The notes under the pieces were generated by a model that did not search any database, was not told the origin of the DNA, and saw nothing but the letters and a program-made list of their open reading frames with translations. Positions 38,238 through 50,066 of a stretch of DNA of 64,000 nucleotides are shown in pieces. Made by a program: the position numbers and the translations under genes. Each line of letters opens with the position of its first letter. Position 1 is the stretch's first letter. Origin of the DNA: Gymnogyps californianus (Eukaryota > Chordata > Aves > Accipitriformes > Cathartidae); NCBI RefSeq assembly GCF_018139145.2, contig NC_059474.1, forward strand, positions 39,078,344 to 39,142,343. Direction: 5' to 3'.

Positions 38238-39343
38238 TTGGTGAGCTGACTAAAGGAAAGTGTGTTCAGAATGGAACACATACTATGTGTATATATGGGA
38301 AATCCTTTTTCGATGAACAGAAGGGTCAGTTTTGAAATTGTCAGACAAAAAAGTAAACATCTTGAGGAGTAAATATATGAAGAGATTAATATTCTTTAGA
38401 TGATGTAATAAAACTCTCAAAGGCAAACTATCTTTTGTAAGATTAAGATTATAATACATTTTTTTGCCATTAAACTAATTATCTCAGAGTTCACAAAACT
38501 CAACCAGTTTCTAAGAATTAAACCGTTTCTGGCTAAATCCTTCTAATACACTTTTGTAATGCTTTAGTCACTTTCACTGCAAAGTTCTGATCCACTTTTC
38601 ATTTGAGTAAGTCTTAAATGACTTCAGCTGAAAAGTCAGTTTAGTAAGTTTACTGTGATGATATCTTAAAGCCCATCATATTAATTTCAGGTATATATAT
38701 GAAGTAGCAACATTATTATCAATCATTCATCTGTCATAATTGTGTCTATGTGCCAGTGCACTTATTTTAAAAAATATTTTCTGTTGGTTTATAGGTTTTG
38801 CTGGCCTGAGAAACAACTTTATCAGAATTTATCCCTTTTTTTAATTTTTCTGAAATAATTTTCTTCACATTCAGTTGCAGTCACATTTCTGAGTGTAATG
38901 CAATATAGCATTAGGTGAGACTTTCAGTACTGAGAGCCAGTTCCTGAGGAGAGCAGGCTGCTGGTGTTTCTCTTCTTGTTCCTGTTATCTCCTTCACTGT
39001 TAGTGACCTTTGCTATTTTGACAAGTGCACAAGCATAGCCTTGTAACCCAGGGAATATTGAGGTACAGTTGTAACAGGCTTACAGGATTTGTGTTAAGCT
39101 AACAACACAGGCTTCAAATGCATCAGGACTTGACTTGACCAGCTTGGAGCTGTATTTTAGCTTGTAATAGCAATGATCTAATGACCAAGTGATTATTACA
39201 GACTTGGTTTTAGCTTTTGCTTACTTTGGTATAACTTTGTGGTGTAATGCCTTGATACATGTATTTTGTAACCAACAGACAGTAATAGCAAGTATTTACT
39301 CTGTGTAACAAGAACTGTCTATGACCCTAGAATACAATACAGC

Positions 39344-39830
39344 ATTGAGGAGTACAGGCATGGGGTGATTGCAGGAACTTTAAAAGTACAGGCACCAGTT
39401 AATACTGGAGGCCCCAGGGCCTCACCAATGGACATTACTGGTCATCAAAGAGATGCAGTGTTAAGAGCTGTGTAAAACCAGTGTAAAGGTCACAAAGAGA
39501 TTTAAAAAAACCACAACCCACACAAGTATCTAAGTAGGTAAAAATACACCATATATAGTAAATTCAGATACAACATGGACTTGCAGACCAAAAAAGAGCA
39601 AGCCATAGAGCATGTTAGCAAACATATGAAAGGGACCCCAAGCAATCCCAAAGTGAGGAAGAAGGTACCATCGACATGATAATCCTCTGGTGAAGGACTT
39701 GGCATGTTCACAGCTCACTGTACACCCCCTTCCCAGACCATCAACTTTAAGACCCAGAAAGACAGTGGAAGGGTGAGCATAATACCAGGGAAATCTACAC
39801 AGGGTTTTCATATCTTTTTATGTATTTTGA
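39344..39830 (+). mobile_element. unclassified interspersed repeat, copy A (LTR-like)
   Basis: This copy shares an exact 17-mer, TTCAGATACAACATGGA, with copy B (39563-39579 versus 43779-43795). It also shares an exact 19-mer, GAGGAGTACAGGCATGGGG, with copy C (39347-39365 versus 57238-57256). Weaker similarity to B continues downstream through GTTAGCAA, a GAGGAAGAAG-type block and GGAAGGGTGA. No coding sequence or terminal repeats are recognised. Order and length would fit a degenerate LTR, but the family is not known to me. Strand is arbitrary. Confidence 0.45.
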
Positions 39831-42800
39831 AATATCTTCTCAATTTAAATGAATATGAAGTGAATTAGCTCATTCTATTAAATGTTTGCATTTCCCAGTA
39901 TTTCCAGACTAAGTTTTCTTGAAGTTTGAAGCCTTCTATTTACCATTCTGTCAATGCTGCTCTTTGCTGAGTTTAGAGATCCAATTTTTCTGTATATTTT
40001 CAACTTCTGTTTGAGCTTTTGTTAAAATAGCATAGTCTCATTTGCTTTCACATTCAGACTAATTTCTCAAGTTTTCCTTAAATAGCTGTCATTCTATCTT
40101 GAAAAACATCAGATTTTTAGAGAATTTCTTTCATATCTTTCACCAATGTTTTTAATCTATGATCTAATACTTGCAAAGTCTTGCCTGGAATTCCTGCCAT
40201 CTCTAAAAATCATTGACTGCAGAAAAAATGTTTTCTGTAGCTTTGTGCTTGGACTTTGGTATATTTTGATATGGTTTCTCATCAAAATGGCTGTGTAAAT
40301 TATTTCTTTTGTATGGAACGTATTCAAGCATCGGAGCAGTAAAACCATTAAGGTATTTTAAGTCTTTCTGTCTCTCCTTATTTGTAAAATATCTCACTGT
40401 CTATCATGATATTGTGCATCTATCTATATGTGGTACATACTGTGGGAATTTAAATCCTTTTTTAAGAACAAAAAATTTTTTAGAATGTGTCCTGTCATTA
40501 CATAGCAGCCTTTCCCATTCCCACCATATCACTATGCTCAGTGATATAGCAAGCACTTGTCTTGCAAAATGTACACTCTGACAAAAAAAGGAATGATGAA
40601 GAAAAATGTAAAACAGGCAAACAAAACTTTTTACATTAGTAAAAACGTAAACAAGCAACATTAGTTGCTTGTACTGCAGTCATTAACAGGTGTATTATTT
40701 TTTAGTATGAACAAGATATGTTTTGACACTATAGGTATGGCTGTAATTCTTGGCAAAAATGTTTATACTTTGGGTTTTTTCAGAGTATAATTTTTAAACT
40801 TCTGGTAATTTATTGTGCTTCAATATTGGATGAAATAGACTCTTAGAATGACAGATATTACGCCAGGGTGCATCCTATTTCAAAGAATTCTTTGCATTTC
40901 TTTCATTGCCATCACAGGAAAAACAAGGAAAATGCAAGAATTCTAATTAGAAGAAAAACTGAAACCATTTTCTGTCTTGAAGAATTAGGGGACTGGCAGA
41001 CTGTTAAACCAGATGCACAGGCCATTAAAAGTAAAGCAAGCTTTTATTATCAGTATTTTTCAAAACCAGCTGCAGTTAAGAAAAGTGTTATTTCCAGCTA
41101 AAACTTATGAAGGATAGTGAAAGCTGCCTTTGCATGTACTTTGAAGCGGAAGAAGCATTTTCTAAATATCAGCAGTGTTTGAAATACTGTGAAAGTTTTG
41201 CCAACAAAACAGGCTGTACTGAAAAATGGAAAAATGCATATCTACTAGCATAAATATTGTTAATATGTTTAGACTCTACTGAGTTCTACCAACTTTGAAC
41301 ATACGCAATAGGCTGCTTGTATTTCTAAAAAGTTTCCTTGAGCTAAGTGAATTGAGTTGTTGGTAGACTGAAACATAAGTCTATTATCCAGAAAAGTTAT
41401 TATCTTTTCTGCTGACTGGAAATGAAACACAGGATATTTTTCTGAAGTGGGAATTTTGGCTTGTTGGACTTTGCTTAGTAAAAAATTGCAAAGTTAAGTT
41501 GCCATATCATGAACTGGATAATATATTGAGAGTGGAACAAATTAATTCAAGAGGCTATTTCATTTTGTAATAAAAATGGAAACTAATTAAATAGATAAAA
41601 GTCGTAATTAGTTCTTAAGAAATAGAACCAAGGGAAAATTTTGGATATCAGCAGAGTCAGAATCTTGGGAAGCAGACATATATAGTTTTATGCTTTCCAT
41701 CTATTGCAAATGAATTAATAACAAACCTTTCAAGAAATTTTTGAGGATAGGTAAAGAGAAACTTTGCTAGCTGCCATAATAAGCACTACTTTCTTAAAGC
41801 CAAGTTGCCATGTTATATATTGACTTCTGCTTCCTCATCAGGTTTGTTTAAGTGGAAGCTATTCAGCAAATTTCTGCTTCTGTTGCAATGGAATTCCCAA
41901 ATAGCTTAAGCTCATGAAATTCTCCATAGCTTCATAGCTTCCACTTTAGATTTCGAACCTTTCTTACCTAATTAACTAATAGGCATTTTTCCTACAAAGT
42001 TGTAATGAGATTACTGCATAACCATATTACAAAATGCTGTGTGCAGGATGAGTCATTTTCATCAAATATCATGAATGGCATTAAGAACACCAAGGTCTTT
42101 TGAATTTAATGGAAAAATCATTCAGATTTTTCGCATCATTCAGAATGTATTTTTTAAAGCTGTAATGGCACTTATTACAGAGCACTTATTGTTTTGTTAG
42201 TATAAAAAAAGTCATGTAAACATCAGCAATAATGGTTTCTTGCTTCTTGTATTTCATTTGCATTTCTTTCTTCCAGTACATACTCCATCTCTATTTTAGT
42301 TGAGTCTTAACATAACTTTCCTCTGATAAAATCATTCAGCCTTCAAGCCAACCCTCAATATAAGTCTTTTTGTTTCTTCCTTTTTTTTTTTTCTTTTTCC
42401 CCCCCGGAAGAAAAAGGAGACTAAACATATTTCCAAATTTCTCCTTTGTCTTTTCACAAAGCTACATACAGAATTTGCTGATCTGGTACTCAGAAGCTGT
42501 TTTCTAAACTTTCAATAACAAAATGTGACAAATCACAAAGTTTTACCTTTCACTGGTGCTTTCTTTTTCTTGCCTTCAACATGCATTTTCATGCATTTCC
42601 TTCCTGGACTTTATTCTGTTCTGGACTTCTCCTCCAAACTTTCTCACTTTCTCACACATAATCCTACTTCTTTTGAAAAAAACACTATATTGTATGCTCT
42701 TAAATTACTGGTAATGCAATGCTTTCTGGTTCATATAAGTCTGTTGTCAATTCAAATTATTTTTATTTTTAAACAACTTTTTTTTCCCTCAAAATTGTGA

Positions 42801-43744
42801 CCATAATAAAATAATAGATTTTATAATGGGCTTGGTACTTTATTTGTCATGGAGGGAGTTCATTTTGAGTAGGCCCTCCTTTAAGAAAGGCCAGTCCTTG
42901 TAGTATATAGAATTTATTTCCAGCAATCAGCAAGAATAATGTTGCAGTGTATTTTATCTCCTATATGCAACTAACATTTTGTTCATTTTATTAAAACTGT
43001 TTCATTTGATAAGGTTTTCTCAAACAGTCTTTGCAATCTACTTATAATTACTCCACCAATGGAAAATGTGATTTATTTCAGTATGTTGATTCCAGGTGGT
43101 TGCCAGTGAAACATATGTAGCTATGAATCTTGTACAAGCTTTTATATTGCTGTAGTCAACACCCTCCTGTATGCATCTTCTTGAAAGCTATGAAATCCAA
43201 GAAATGTTTAAAACATCTTGAATGTTATAATCTACACATTAGATATAGAGTTGTAATTATTAGGTATATAGCCATAATTACTGGTGTTGAGCAGTTTTGG
43301 TAATATGACAGAGATAATTGAAACCAGGAGATTTTGGTAGCAAATGCTTATCATAGCACTGTGAGTTTGTCTGTATGTGCTTGTTTTATGTATGTGTATC
43401 TTCTAGTGCACCATTTCTGGTAGAGGGAACTATTAACGGCTTCAGAGAAAGGATGCATGTATGATGAGGCTGTGCTACTAAAAAAAATATTTATGCTGTT
43501 AGGAAAATACAGCTTGAAAGCTGTTGAAGAAAAACGGGGGATTGTAAGTAGGATCTCCAAAAGTACAAACATGAAATGATAGCACAAAAAGAAATTGCAA
43601 GCACAGGGTAGTGTCAGAGTCCCCAGGGATATAAGCAACTAAAAAATGGTCAGTACTATCTCATTAAAGAAATGCAACCTTGGGACCTGTTTTTTTTTTT
43701 CTGGGGGGTGGGTGGGGTTGTTGGGTTTTGTTATAATGAAGAGA
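39831..43744. other. AT-rich non-coding stretch, no gene seen
   Basis: Short frames only; those near 40157-40661 overlap on both strands and are not protein-like. There is a perfect hairpin at 40651-40672. A pure pyrimidine run at 42373-42405, ending in seven C, is followed by the purine-rich GGAAGAAAAAGGAGA, which could pair back on it. No transposon is recognised. Confidence 0.5.
40651..40672. repeat. perfect 9-bp hairpin, 4-nt loop
   Basis: ACAAGCAAC (40651-40659) and GTTGCTTGT (40664-40672) are exact reverse complements across ATTA. No transcription unit is identified around it. Confidence 0.95.
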
Positions 43745-44265
43745 GGAAGGAAATGTAAACCACACCACATACAGAAAGTTCAGATACAACATGGAATTAT
43801 CAAGTAATGAAGTAAAAGCAATTATGCCATCTGTGTTAGCAACTGTAAAAAGATGACTCTGAGTGACACTGACTTCAAGAGTGAGAAGGAAGAAACTGTT
43901 GACATAAACACCATATTCCTCCTGACAAAGAGAAGGAAGAGGCCACTCGAGCCATAGTTAATAGCAAACTCCTCCCAGAGAGGAACAGGGGACTTTGATT
44001 TGTTGCAGTTCCTGCTAGCACTCCGGGGACCCAGGAGTGCAGGAAGGGTGAAAACAATGGAGAAAGGGGTCAATATTAGAAAGTTTGTGTATATCAGTTT
44101 TCATTGTGCCACTATTGGGAATGAGCTGAATAATTGGGCAATATCTGAACAGTAAATGTTATAATTGTAACAAGACTACTAATAACTCTATGATGAGACT
44201 GTTTAGACTTAGACTAACAGTAAATTCTTGACTTTGTTTAAAATTGCCCAGGTGTTTGATCTGGT
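43745..44265 (+). mobile_element. unclassified interspersed repeat, copy B (LTR-like)
   Basis: Copy B is the longest of three related segments. It shares the exact 17-mer TTCAGATACAACATGGA with copy A. It then runs through a GAGGAAGAAACTGTTGACAT-type block corresponding to A's GAGGAAGAAGGTACCATCGACAT, and a GGAGTGCAGGAAGGGTGA block present in all three copies. Near the 3' end, CTAACAGTAAATTCTTGACTTTG (44214-44236) corresponds to a block in copy C that contains AATAAA. A polyadenylation-like signal near the end of each copy is why an LTR is suspected. No retroviral genes are adjacent. Confidence 0.5.
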
Positions 44266-47200
44266 ATCCGTGGCCTGGAGGGCAGGCTGTTAATGTGGAT
44301 ACAATGTTGCTTTCTTAACAGGAATAATATTTCTAGCAGGCAGCTCGTATATCTGTAAGGAAAATAGTCAGGTGTGACCTTCTGGAAGTAGATAGCATAA
44401 TTTTGCAACAATAATGGTGATTTCCAGGCTCAAGCTCCTCTCAAAGATTTTATTAGCAAGAAATTATTCCTTTATTAATAACAAATAAATTTTGCTAATA
44501 TCTGATGAATACCAGGACCTACACAGAAATAACACGTGTTTACACATGAAGAGATCACTGCAATCTACATCTTTTTCTCATTCAATCCCTAATATTGCAA
44601 TGAACCAATTTAAAAATTATAGTTCTTTGTGATACACAGTAGAATTTGTTTGTCTTCTCTGAAAAGTCTACAATGCTAGTGATTTCTTTAAAATTATCAT
44701 TTATTTATTTTAATTCACAATATGCTAAAGAGCATAGGGCTTTGTGGGGTTTTTGTTTGGATTTTGTTTGTTGGGGGTTTTTTTGGGTTTTTTTTGTTTT
44801 GTTTTGTTTTGTTTTGTTTTGTTTTGTTTTTATAATACAGAATTTGTAGGCAATGGTCACACAAATCCCTGACAAATTAGGAAAAAGCTAAGAAGTAACT
44901 GCAGTGGCATGCTGGAAGTATGGAGTCCCTCTTCCTGTTTTGAAGTAGGTAGTGATAACTAGGACTCCCAGGTGCTACATATTATTAAAACCATAATAAT
45001 AATATAGTGCCTAGTGGTCTGGAAACACCAAGGTGGAGCTCAGTGCTTGCTGATAGTGTTTCAGCTCCACAGGGAATGTGACAGATGAAGTGAGGAACAC
45101 AATCTTATGAAAAATCTCAATAGAATTAGACCAGCTGTTTTCTATAAATATTCAATAGCATCCAATAAAAATAACTTCAGAATTTTACATGGAGAGACAG
45201 TATTTAGAATTAAAGAGCAGAGTATATCTCTAGCAGGCAGTATATCCCTGTACTGCTGTAAGGGAGCCTTAACAGCTACCTCAGGAAGACACAGTGGGTA
45301 GGGTTCCTCTTAACTCTCTTTTGACATCTGCAGATAGTGAATTATCTTGAGCTTCCATTATAGTTAACTGAACAAAACAGACATCTTAAGTGACTTATCT
45401 GATTCTGAAATTGGTGTTTAAAATCTCTTGTGCTACAGAAATAATTATCTCCTCTCCTAACTGTAAAAGGATGAGTAGCAGAAAAACAGTACTCTGATTT
45501 TTGTATCTCTCATTTGTGGAAGGTGTCAAGAAATTCAGTACTCCTTTAAAAGGTCTGCATATTTTCCTGTATGCATCAAAATGTTATCTGGAAAAGTAAT
45601 TTCCTTTATGTATAACTTAATCCTGGTAAGGGTAACTTCATAGCAGCCCTACAATATACTCTGTGTGTACTGCAACCTGAGGTTGCAATTCTTGCCAGTC
45701 CTTTGAGAGATCATACAAAAATAAAAGCTTTCCAATACTTCAGAAAATGTTTAGAAAACATTAATCAGCCACATTCTAGCTCAAAGTTTGTTGTTTTCTT
45801 TCTTTCTTTTTGTTTAACCTCCAGAAGTTGAAAATTCTAACATAACTTTCTACTACAAAGTTCTGCATTTCCTACTCCTGCATACCTATTTAATCAGATG
45901 TGTTTGTCTCATTAATGAGTAGACTGTAACGACAGGTTTCTAGATCATTTTGTCAGATCTCTTGCGCTTATAGGGGCCTAAATGTCATAGTTACCCTTGT
46001 ATCTACACCTGTACTAAATGTGTGCACCTGAAAAAACTACAGCATTTATTTGTCTAAAACAAAACTTTCAGAGAGAAATTCTGTTTTAGTGTCAAAAGAG
46101 GAATAAATTCCCCATTTAGTCTGACAGGTAGTTATATTTCTTAATTAAGAATAATGTTAAAAATATTTGGCTGTATTTCCAGCTTCCATTTCTGTGAACT
46201 CCTATCATGGTCAATCGTTCTTTTTAGACCTTGTTATAAGATTAAGAGAATACAAACCCCAAATATTCATACCAAATCCACCAAAATACATTTCAGAAAT
46301 ATAATCTTGAGTAACACAATACTAAACTGTAGCGTGATGCTCATTCCTTGACTTTAGGTGTTGAAATTTGAAATGGCGGTGTTAAAACTAGAAGCAGTTG
46401 AAAAAGAGTAATATAAATTTCCTTCTATGCAAAAACCCCTAAGTCACATTTATTTACATGACTAAGTGAAAAAAAATGTTTTTATTATAGGGAACATTAA
46501 TTTGAGAAATTTGTGAATCTGAAATTTCTTGTTAAACCTGGGAAAGTGCTGATGAGGCACAATGGCTGAACATTCTATTTTTTTAGTACTAAGGGACAGT
46601 TGCTACTTGGACATGACAGACATCTTTTTCTGGACCAAAGCATGTTTGTCATGGAATGAAATAAGTTGACATTCTGTCATAATGTTTATCAAAGCATCTT
46701 TGCTTCTTGCAGGACAAAGCCACTTAGATCTCTAAAACAGATATGATGTTTCAATCAGTACTAAGTGTCAATTACTTTCAAGAACAAAATTATAAAAATA
46801 AAAAATATAAAGGAAAATACAGTTCTGAAATACAATATTTGAAATCGTAAAAGCTTAAGAACAACCCCCAAATCTAAAAATTAGATTCTTAAAAATGTTT
46901 TTCTCTATTCAGTTCAAAATAAAATACATTGTGGGTACTTTTATGAAAGAAAACTTCCAGGTTTTAGTTAGTTCAGGTTGTTTATATTTTGTTTTAAAAG
47001 ATTTAGCATATCAATTCATTGAGATAATTGTCAGTAACTTTTAAGATTTGTTAGTTAGCAGCTCTTAACAAATGTCATGTTTTTAATGTTCTGGAAATGC
47101 TATACAGTGCTTATTTTTAAATCAGAATGCTATTAAGTGCATTGTGGAATTCCCAGTCTATTATATATTTAGCTTTGTTTCACTTCACCTATTTTCCAAA

Positions 47201-48354
47201 AAAACTTTGTTGAATAAGATTAAGTATGTTGCTATTATTAAATCTTTGTTAATTGAATCTCAGATCCATTTTGTCATCATTTTACCTCAGACTTGATGGA
47301 ATAGTAACAGCCTGCAGTTACTTGGGTCACTTTCCTTCTTTTTTAAGTTGTTGTATAATACCATCAGTCTTCAGTCTGCTGGAAATTCCATGGTATTCCA
47401 AGATTTATTAAAAATTTATATCATCATTAAATGTTTACAACATGTAGATATTGTTTTATACCTCTTTGCTTACTAATGGACTGGAAAGTACTTTATCTTC
47501 CTTGTGTGATAAGAGGATTCATCATGCTGTTTCCTTCTGTGTAAAGAATAGAAATATATATTGAACTCTTCTATTTTCTTCCATCATTAACTGCATTACC
47601 ATCGTATTCTAGTAATTAGTCTTTGTTAGTATGTTTTTGCTGTCATATTCTTCACACACTTATCTCTGTTTTCACTGGTCCTGCAGTCCATGGATTTCTT
47701 CTAGGTAGTATGTGCTCCCTTAATCAGTTTTCTGAAGTGATAACTGCATTCCCTTTTGTAACTCTTGTATGTTTCCTTTTTACTTAGTTGTAGCATTTAT
47801 CTTCTACAGAAACAGGCTAGGTATTTAGGTAAGTCATATGGCACGATGAGCAAGAAGCCTTGTTTAGATGTATTTGTATTACACATAGTAAAAGACCTGA
47901 TGTTCTACAGCTAGTAATATGATTTTATTTTCCAGTGCCTGTTTGGGCGCAGGAACAGGGTGAATATTCAAGGGATCTGTTATTTCCAGTTGAAAATACA
48001 TCTAACCTTCATTGAAAATTCATTGCCTCCATTTAAAACACCATTTGAATTTTCTTTCTTGGAGCTGCAAAGTATTAAGGATATAAAACTGTAGTTCTCA
48101 GTCATCTGTACTTGCAAAAGTCTAGATTAATTTAGAGTGAAGGGAAGAAGATTGACTCCTTCCGTATTATAAGCCAATTGCAAATTTGTAATAACACAGT
48201 CTCCTTTCCCAATTTCTTTGCAAAGTCCCAGAATGTAGTGCATACACAACCAACATGGCAATCTTCCTTCATACTTTATAGAGTGAGATTCTGGTATTGT
48301 ATGCAGGATAAAAGGAACCACTCCTAATTAAATCATGGGCAGTTAAAATTCTAT
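44266..48354. other. AT-rich non-coding stretch, no gene seen
   Basis: No recognisable gene or transposon. Frames are below about 70 codons. Apart from the TTTTG tract at 44791-44831, the sequence appears unique, with a very T-rich part at 47300-47900. Confidence 0.5.
44791..44831. repeat. (TTTTG)n tract
   Basis: Around seven TTTTG units follow a T/G-rich lead-in (about 44737-44790). An open frame that runs through it encodes only Phe/Val/Leu/Cys low-complexity residues and is not a gene. Confidence 0.9.
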
Positions 48355-48620
48355 TTAGTATTGATCATGCATTTAACAGCAAAGACTCCTAGATACCAGA
48401 TCACTATCTATTGACATCCTAGCCCCTTGAGAGGTAATTAACAATGAAGCCAGTGGTATTGGATTAAACATTTTGCCTGTGGTTTATTCTCTGTGTGGGA
48501 TTTTCTTCTGGCTTTCTTTACAATGATCACACTTGGGAATAAACCAACAATTTTAAGTTAAGGTGCCATAACTGTCAGATCAAATAAAAAAGCCTGTCAT
48601 TTCTTTTTGCAATGATTAAA
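48355..48620. promoter_or_regulatory. candidate conserved non-coding element
   Basis: A complex, non-repetitive block with motifs such as TTGATCATGCATTTAACAGC, GAGGTAATTAACAATG, GGATTAAACATTTTGCCTGTGG, ACAATGATC and GCAATGATTAAATAATTTTG. The texture (GATTA, TAATTA and ACAATG cores at short spacing) recalls homeobox/SOX-bound enhancers. No transposon similarity is seen. The call rests on motif density only. Confidence 0.2.
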
Positions 48621-49374
48621 TAATTTTGAAAATTTAAAAGCCTTTTTAAAAGTATTTTCAACTAAGTTTGTACAAAGTATCTTGAATAAATAACCAGTTG
48701 TGTAACTTCTAAACATTTATGTCTAAGAAAAACCTTAATAAGCAGAAATTAATTTTGTATTTAGTAAATCCATTAGCATAATTTTTTAATAATTCAAATG
48801 CATAATTTTAAAGTAGCACTGTCAAGCTAAGTACTATATATTCAATGATTTTTTTTTTTTTTAAGTGAGGGATGTTCAATGCTAACAAGAGACAACATAG
48901 TCTTGTGATTTCATTTAGCTAAATTTTGACCTGTGTTGTTTTGAGATTAATTAAAATATATTATGGAGAAAGAGGAGCAAATATTGGAAAAGTGAGAAAA
49001 TATTAAATACTTGCTTCATGACAGAAGAATCATGTACAATTCAAAGCTTCAATTAGTTCTTTAGTATATTTAAAATAAATAGTTTATTAAGAACATATAC
49101 TTTAACTTTTTCAATCATACCTCACAGAATAATTTGCCAGTCAAGAACTGGAACTTGAAAACATAGACTTCGTTTTTAATAGTAGCCAAAAAGCTGATGT
49201 AATACTAAGGACTGAAGGAAATAGCAGAACAGGAAACATAATTATGTCACTGAATAAATTCATGGTACACTTGCAGCTTGACTAATGTGTGCCATATTGA
49301 AAGATGAAGCAGAAATAATAATTTAAAAAAATGAAAAGATACAGAAAAAGATAAAAATGATCAAATTTAGAGGG
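48621..49374. other. AT-rich non-coding stretch
   Basis: Strongly A/T-rich with a T run at about 48851-48863. No gene or repeat family is recognised before the old LINE that starts near 49375. Confidence 0.5.
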
Positions 49375-49467
49375 CTTCCTGTGAGCAGTGAAGAAATAGG
49401 TTTAGACTCTTCAATATGGAGAAAAAGGTGATTCATGGGAGGGCACGATAGAAAATTAGAAACTCAT
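49375..49467 (+). mobile_element. old CR1/L3-type LINE, segment 5' of the inserted LTR
   Basis: This corresponds to the '...agcttggaaaagagacgactaaggggggatatgatagaggtctataaaatcatga' part of old CR1/L3 elements. Here it reads 'ctcttcaatatggagaaaaaggtgattcatgggagggcacgatag' followed by CTCAT. The consensus continues directly after the LTR at 50067, so this LINE was the insertion target. Confidence 0.7.
49463..49467. repeat. target-site duplication, left copy (CTCAT)
   Basis: CTCAT lies immediately before the TGT that begins the LTR and is repeated exactly at 50062-50066 after the terminal ACA. A 5-bp duplication is as expected for ERVL-type integrations. Confidence 0.9.
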
Positions 49468-49743
49468 TGTGCTCGTTTTGGCTGGGATAAAGTTAATTTT
49501 CTTCATAGTAGCTAGTATGGGGCTATGTTTTGGATTTGTGCTGAAAACAGTGTTGATAATACAGGGATGTTTTTGTTGCTGCTGAGCAGTGCTTACACAG
49601 AGTCAAGGCCTTTGCTGCCTCTCACCCCACCCCACCAGCAAGTAGGCTGGGGGTGCACAAGAAGTTGGGAGGGGACAGAGCCAGGACAGCTGACCCCAAC
49701 TGATCAAAGAAATATTCCATACCATATGATGTCCTGCTCAGCA

Positions 49744-49750
49744 TATAAAG
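49744..49750 (+). promoter_or_regulatory. TATA box of the solo LTR
   Basis: TATAAAG sits about 185 bp upstream of the LTR's polyadenylation signal, at the position expected for the U3 promoter of this LTR family. Current activity is unknown. Confidence 0.7.
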
Positions 49751-49930
49751 CTGGGGGAAGAGGAAGGAAGGGGGGGACTTTTGGAATGACGGCGTTTGTC
49801 TTCCCAAGTAACCATTATGTGTGATGGAGCCCTGCTTTCCTGCAGATGGCTGAACACCTGCCTGCCGATGGGAAGTAGTGAATGAATTCCTTATTTTGCT
49901 TTGCTTGGATGAGCGGCTTTTGCTTTCCCT

Positions 49931-49936
49931 ATTAAA
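49931..49936 (+). promoter_or_regulatory. polyadenylation signal ATTAAA of the solo LTR
   Basis: ATTAAA precedes the conserved CCGTCTTTATCTCAACCC block and a T-rich stretch. The diverged LTR upstream has the same hexamer at the equivalent place (18319-18324). Confidence 0.65.
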
Positions 49937-50061
49937 CCGTCTTTATCTCAACCCACGAGTTTTCTCACTTCTACCCTTCCGATTCTCTGCCCCATCCCAC
50001 CAGGGAGAATGAGCGAGCGGCTGTGTGGTGCTTAGTTGCCGGCTGGGGTTAAACCATGACA

Positions 50062-50066
50062 CTCAT
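50062..50066. repeat. target-site duplication, right copy (CTCAT)
   Basis: Exact repeat of 49463-49467 directly after the ACA end of the LTR. Confidence 0.9.

Larger units (their letters stand above)
31861..39343. other. AT-rich non-coding stretch, no gene seen
   Basis: No recognisable gene or transposon over 7.5 kb. The region includes a G/T-rich simple tract (32772-32833), an (ATT)n run (34374-34398), perfect hairpins (34768-34791 and 38218-38237) and a 13-bp tandem palindromic motif near 35733-35758. The part from 38930 to 39340 may belong to the unclassified repeat described next. Confidence 0.5.
49468..50061 (+). mobile_element. solo LTR, avian endogenous retrovirus (ERVL-like)
   Basis: A 594-bp element that starts TGTGCTCG and ends CCATGACA, with the ends slightly inverted as in retroviral LTRs (TG...CA). 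It is flanked by the perfect 5-bp duplication CTCAT. The body matches a family common in bird genomes: a GGCTGGGATAAAGTTAATTTTC start, CCTGCTCAGCATATAAAGCTGGGGG around the TATA box, ATTAAACCGTC with ACGAGTTTTCTCACTTCTAC at the R region, and a GCCGGCTGGGGTTAAACCATGACA end. No gag, pol or env sequence flanks it. It therefore represents recombination between two LTRs of a former provirus. It is much better preserved than the related LTR at 18059-18454. The 99-codon frame inside it is incidental. Whether it acts as a promoter for any host transcript is unknown. Confidence 0.92.

Noticed and set aside
44646..44849. 67-codon frame ending in Phe/Val/Leu repeats
   Set aside because: Its second half is translation of the (TTTTG)n tract.
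49525..49824. 99-codon open frame on the + strand
   Set aside because: It lies wholly within the solo LTR, across its TATA box, and has no viral or host protein similarity that I recognise. It is incidental.
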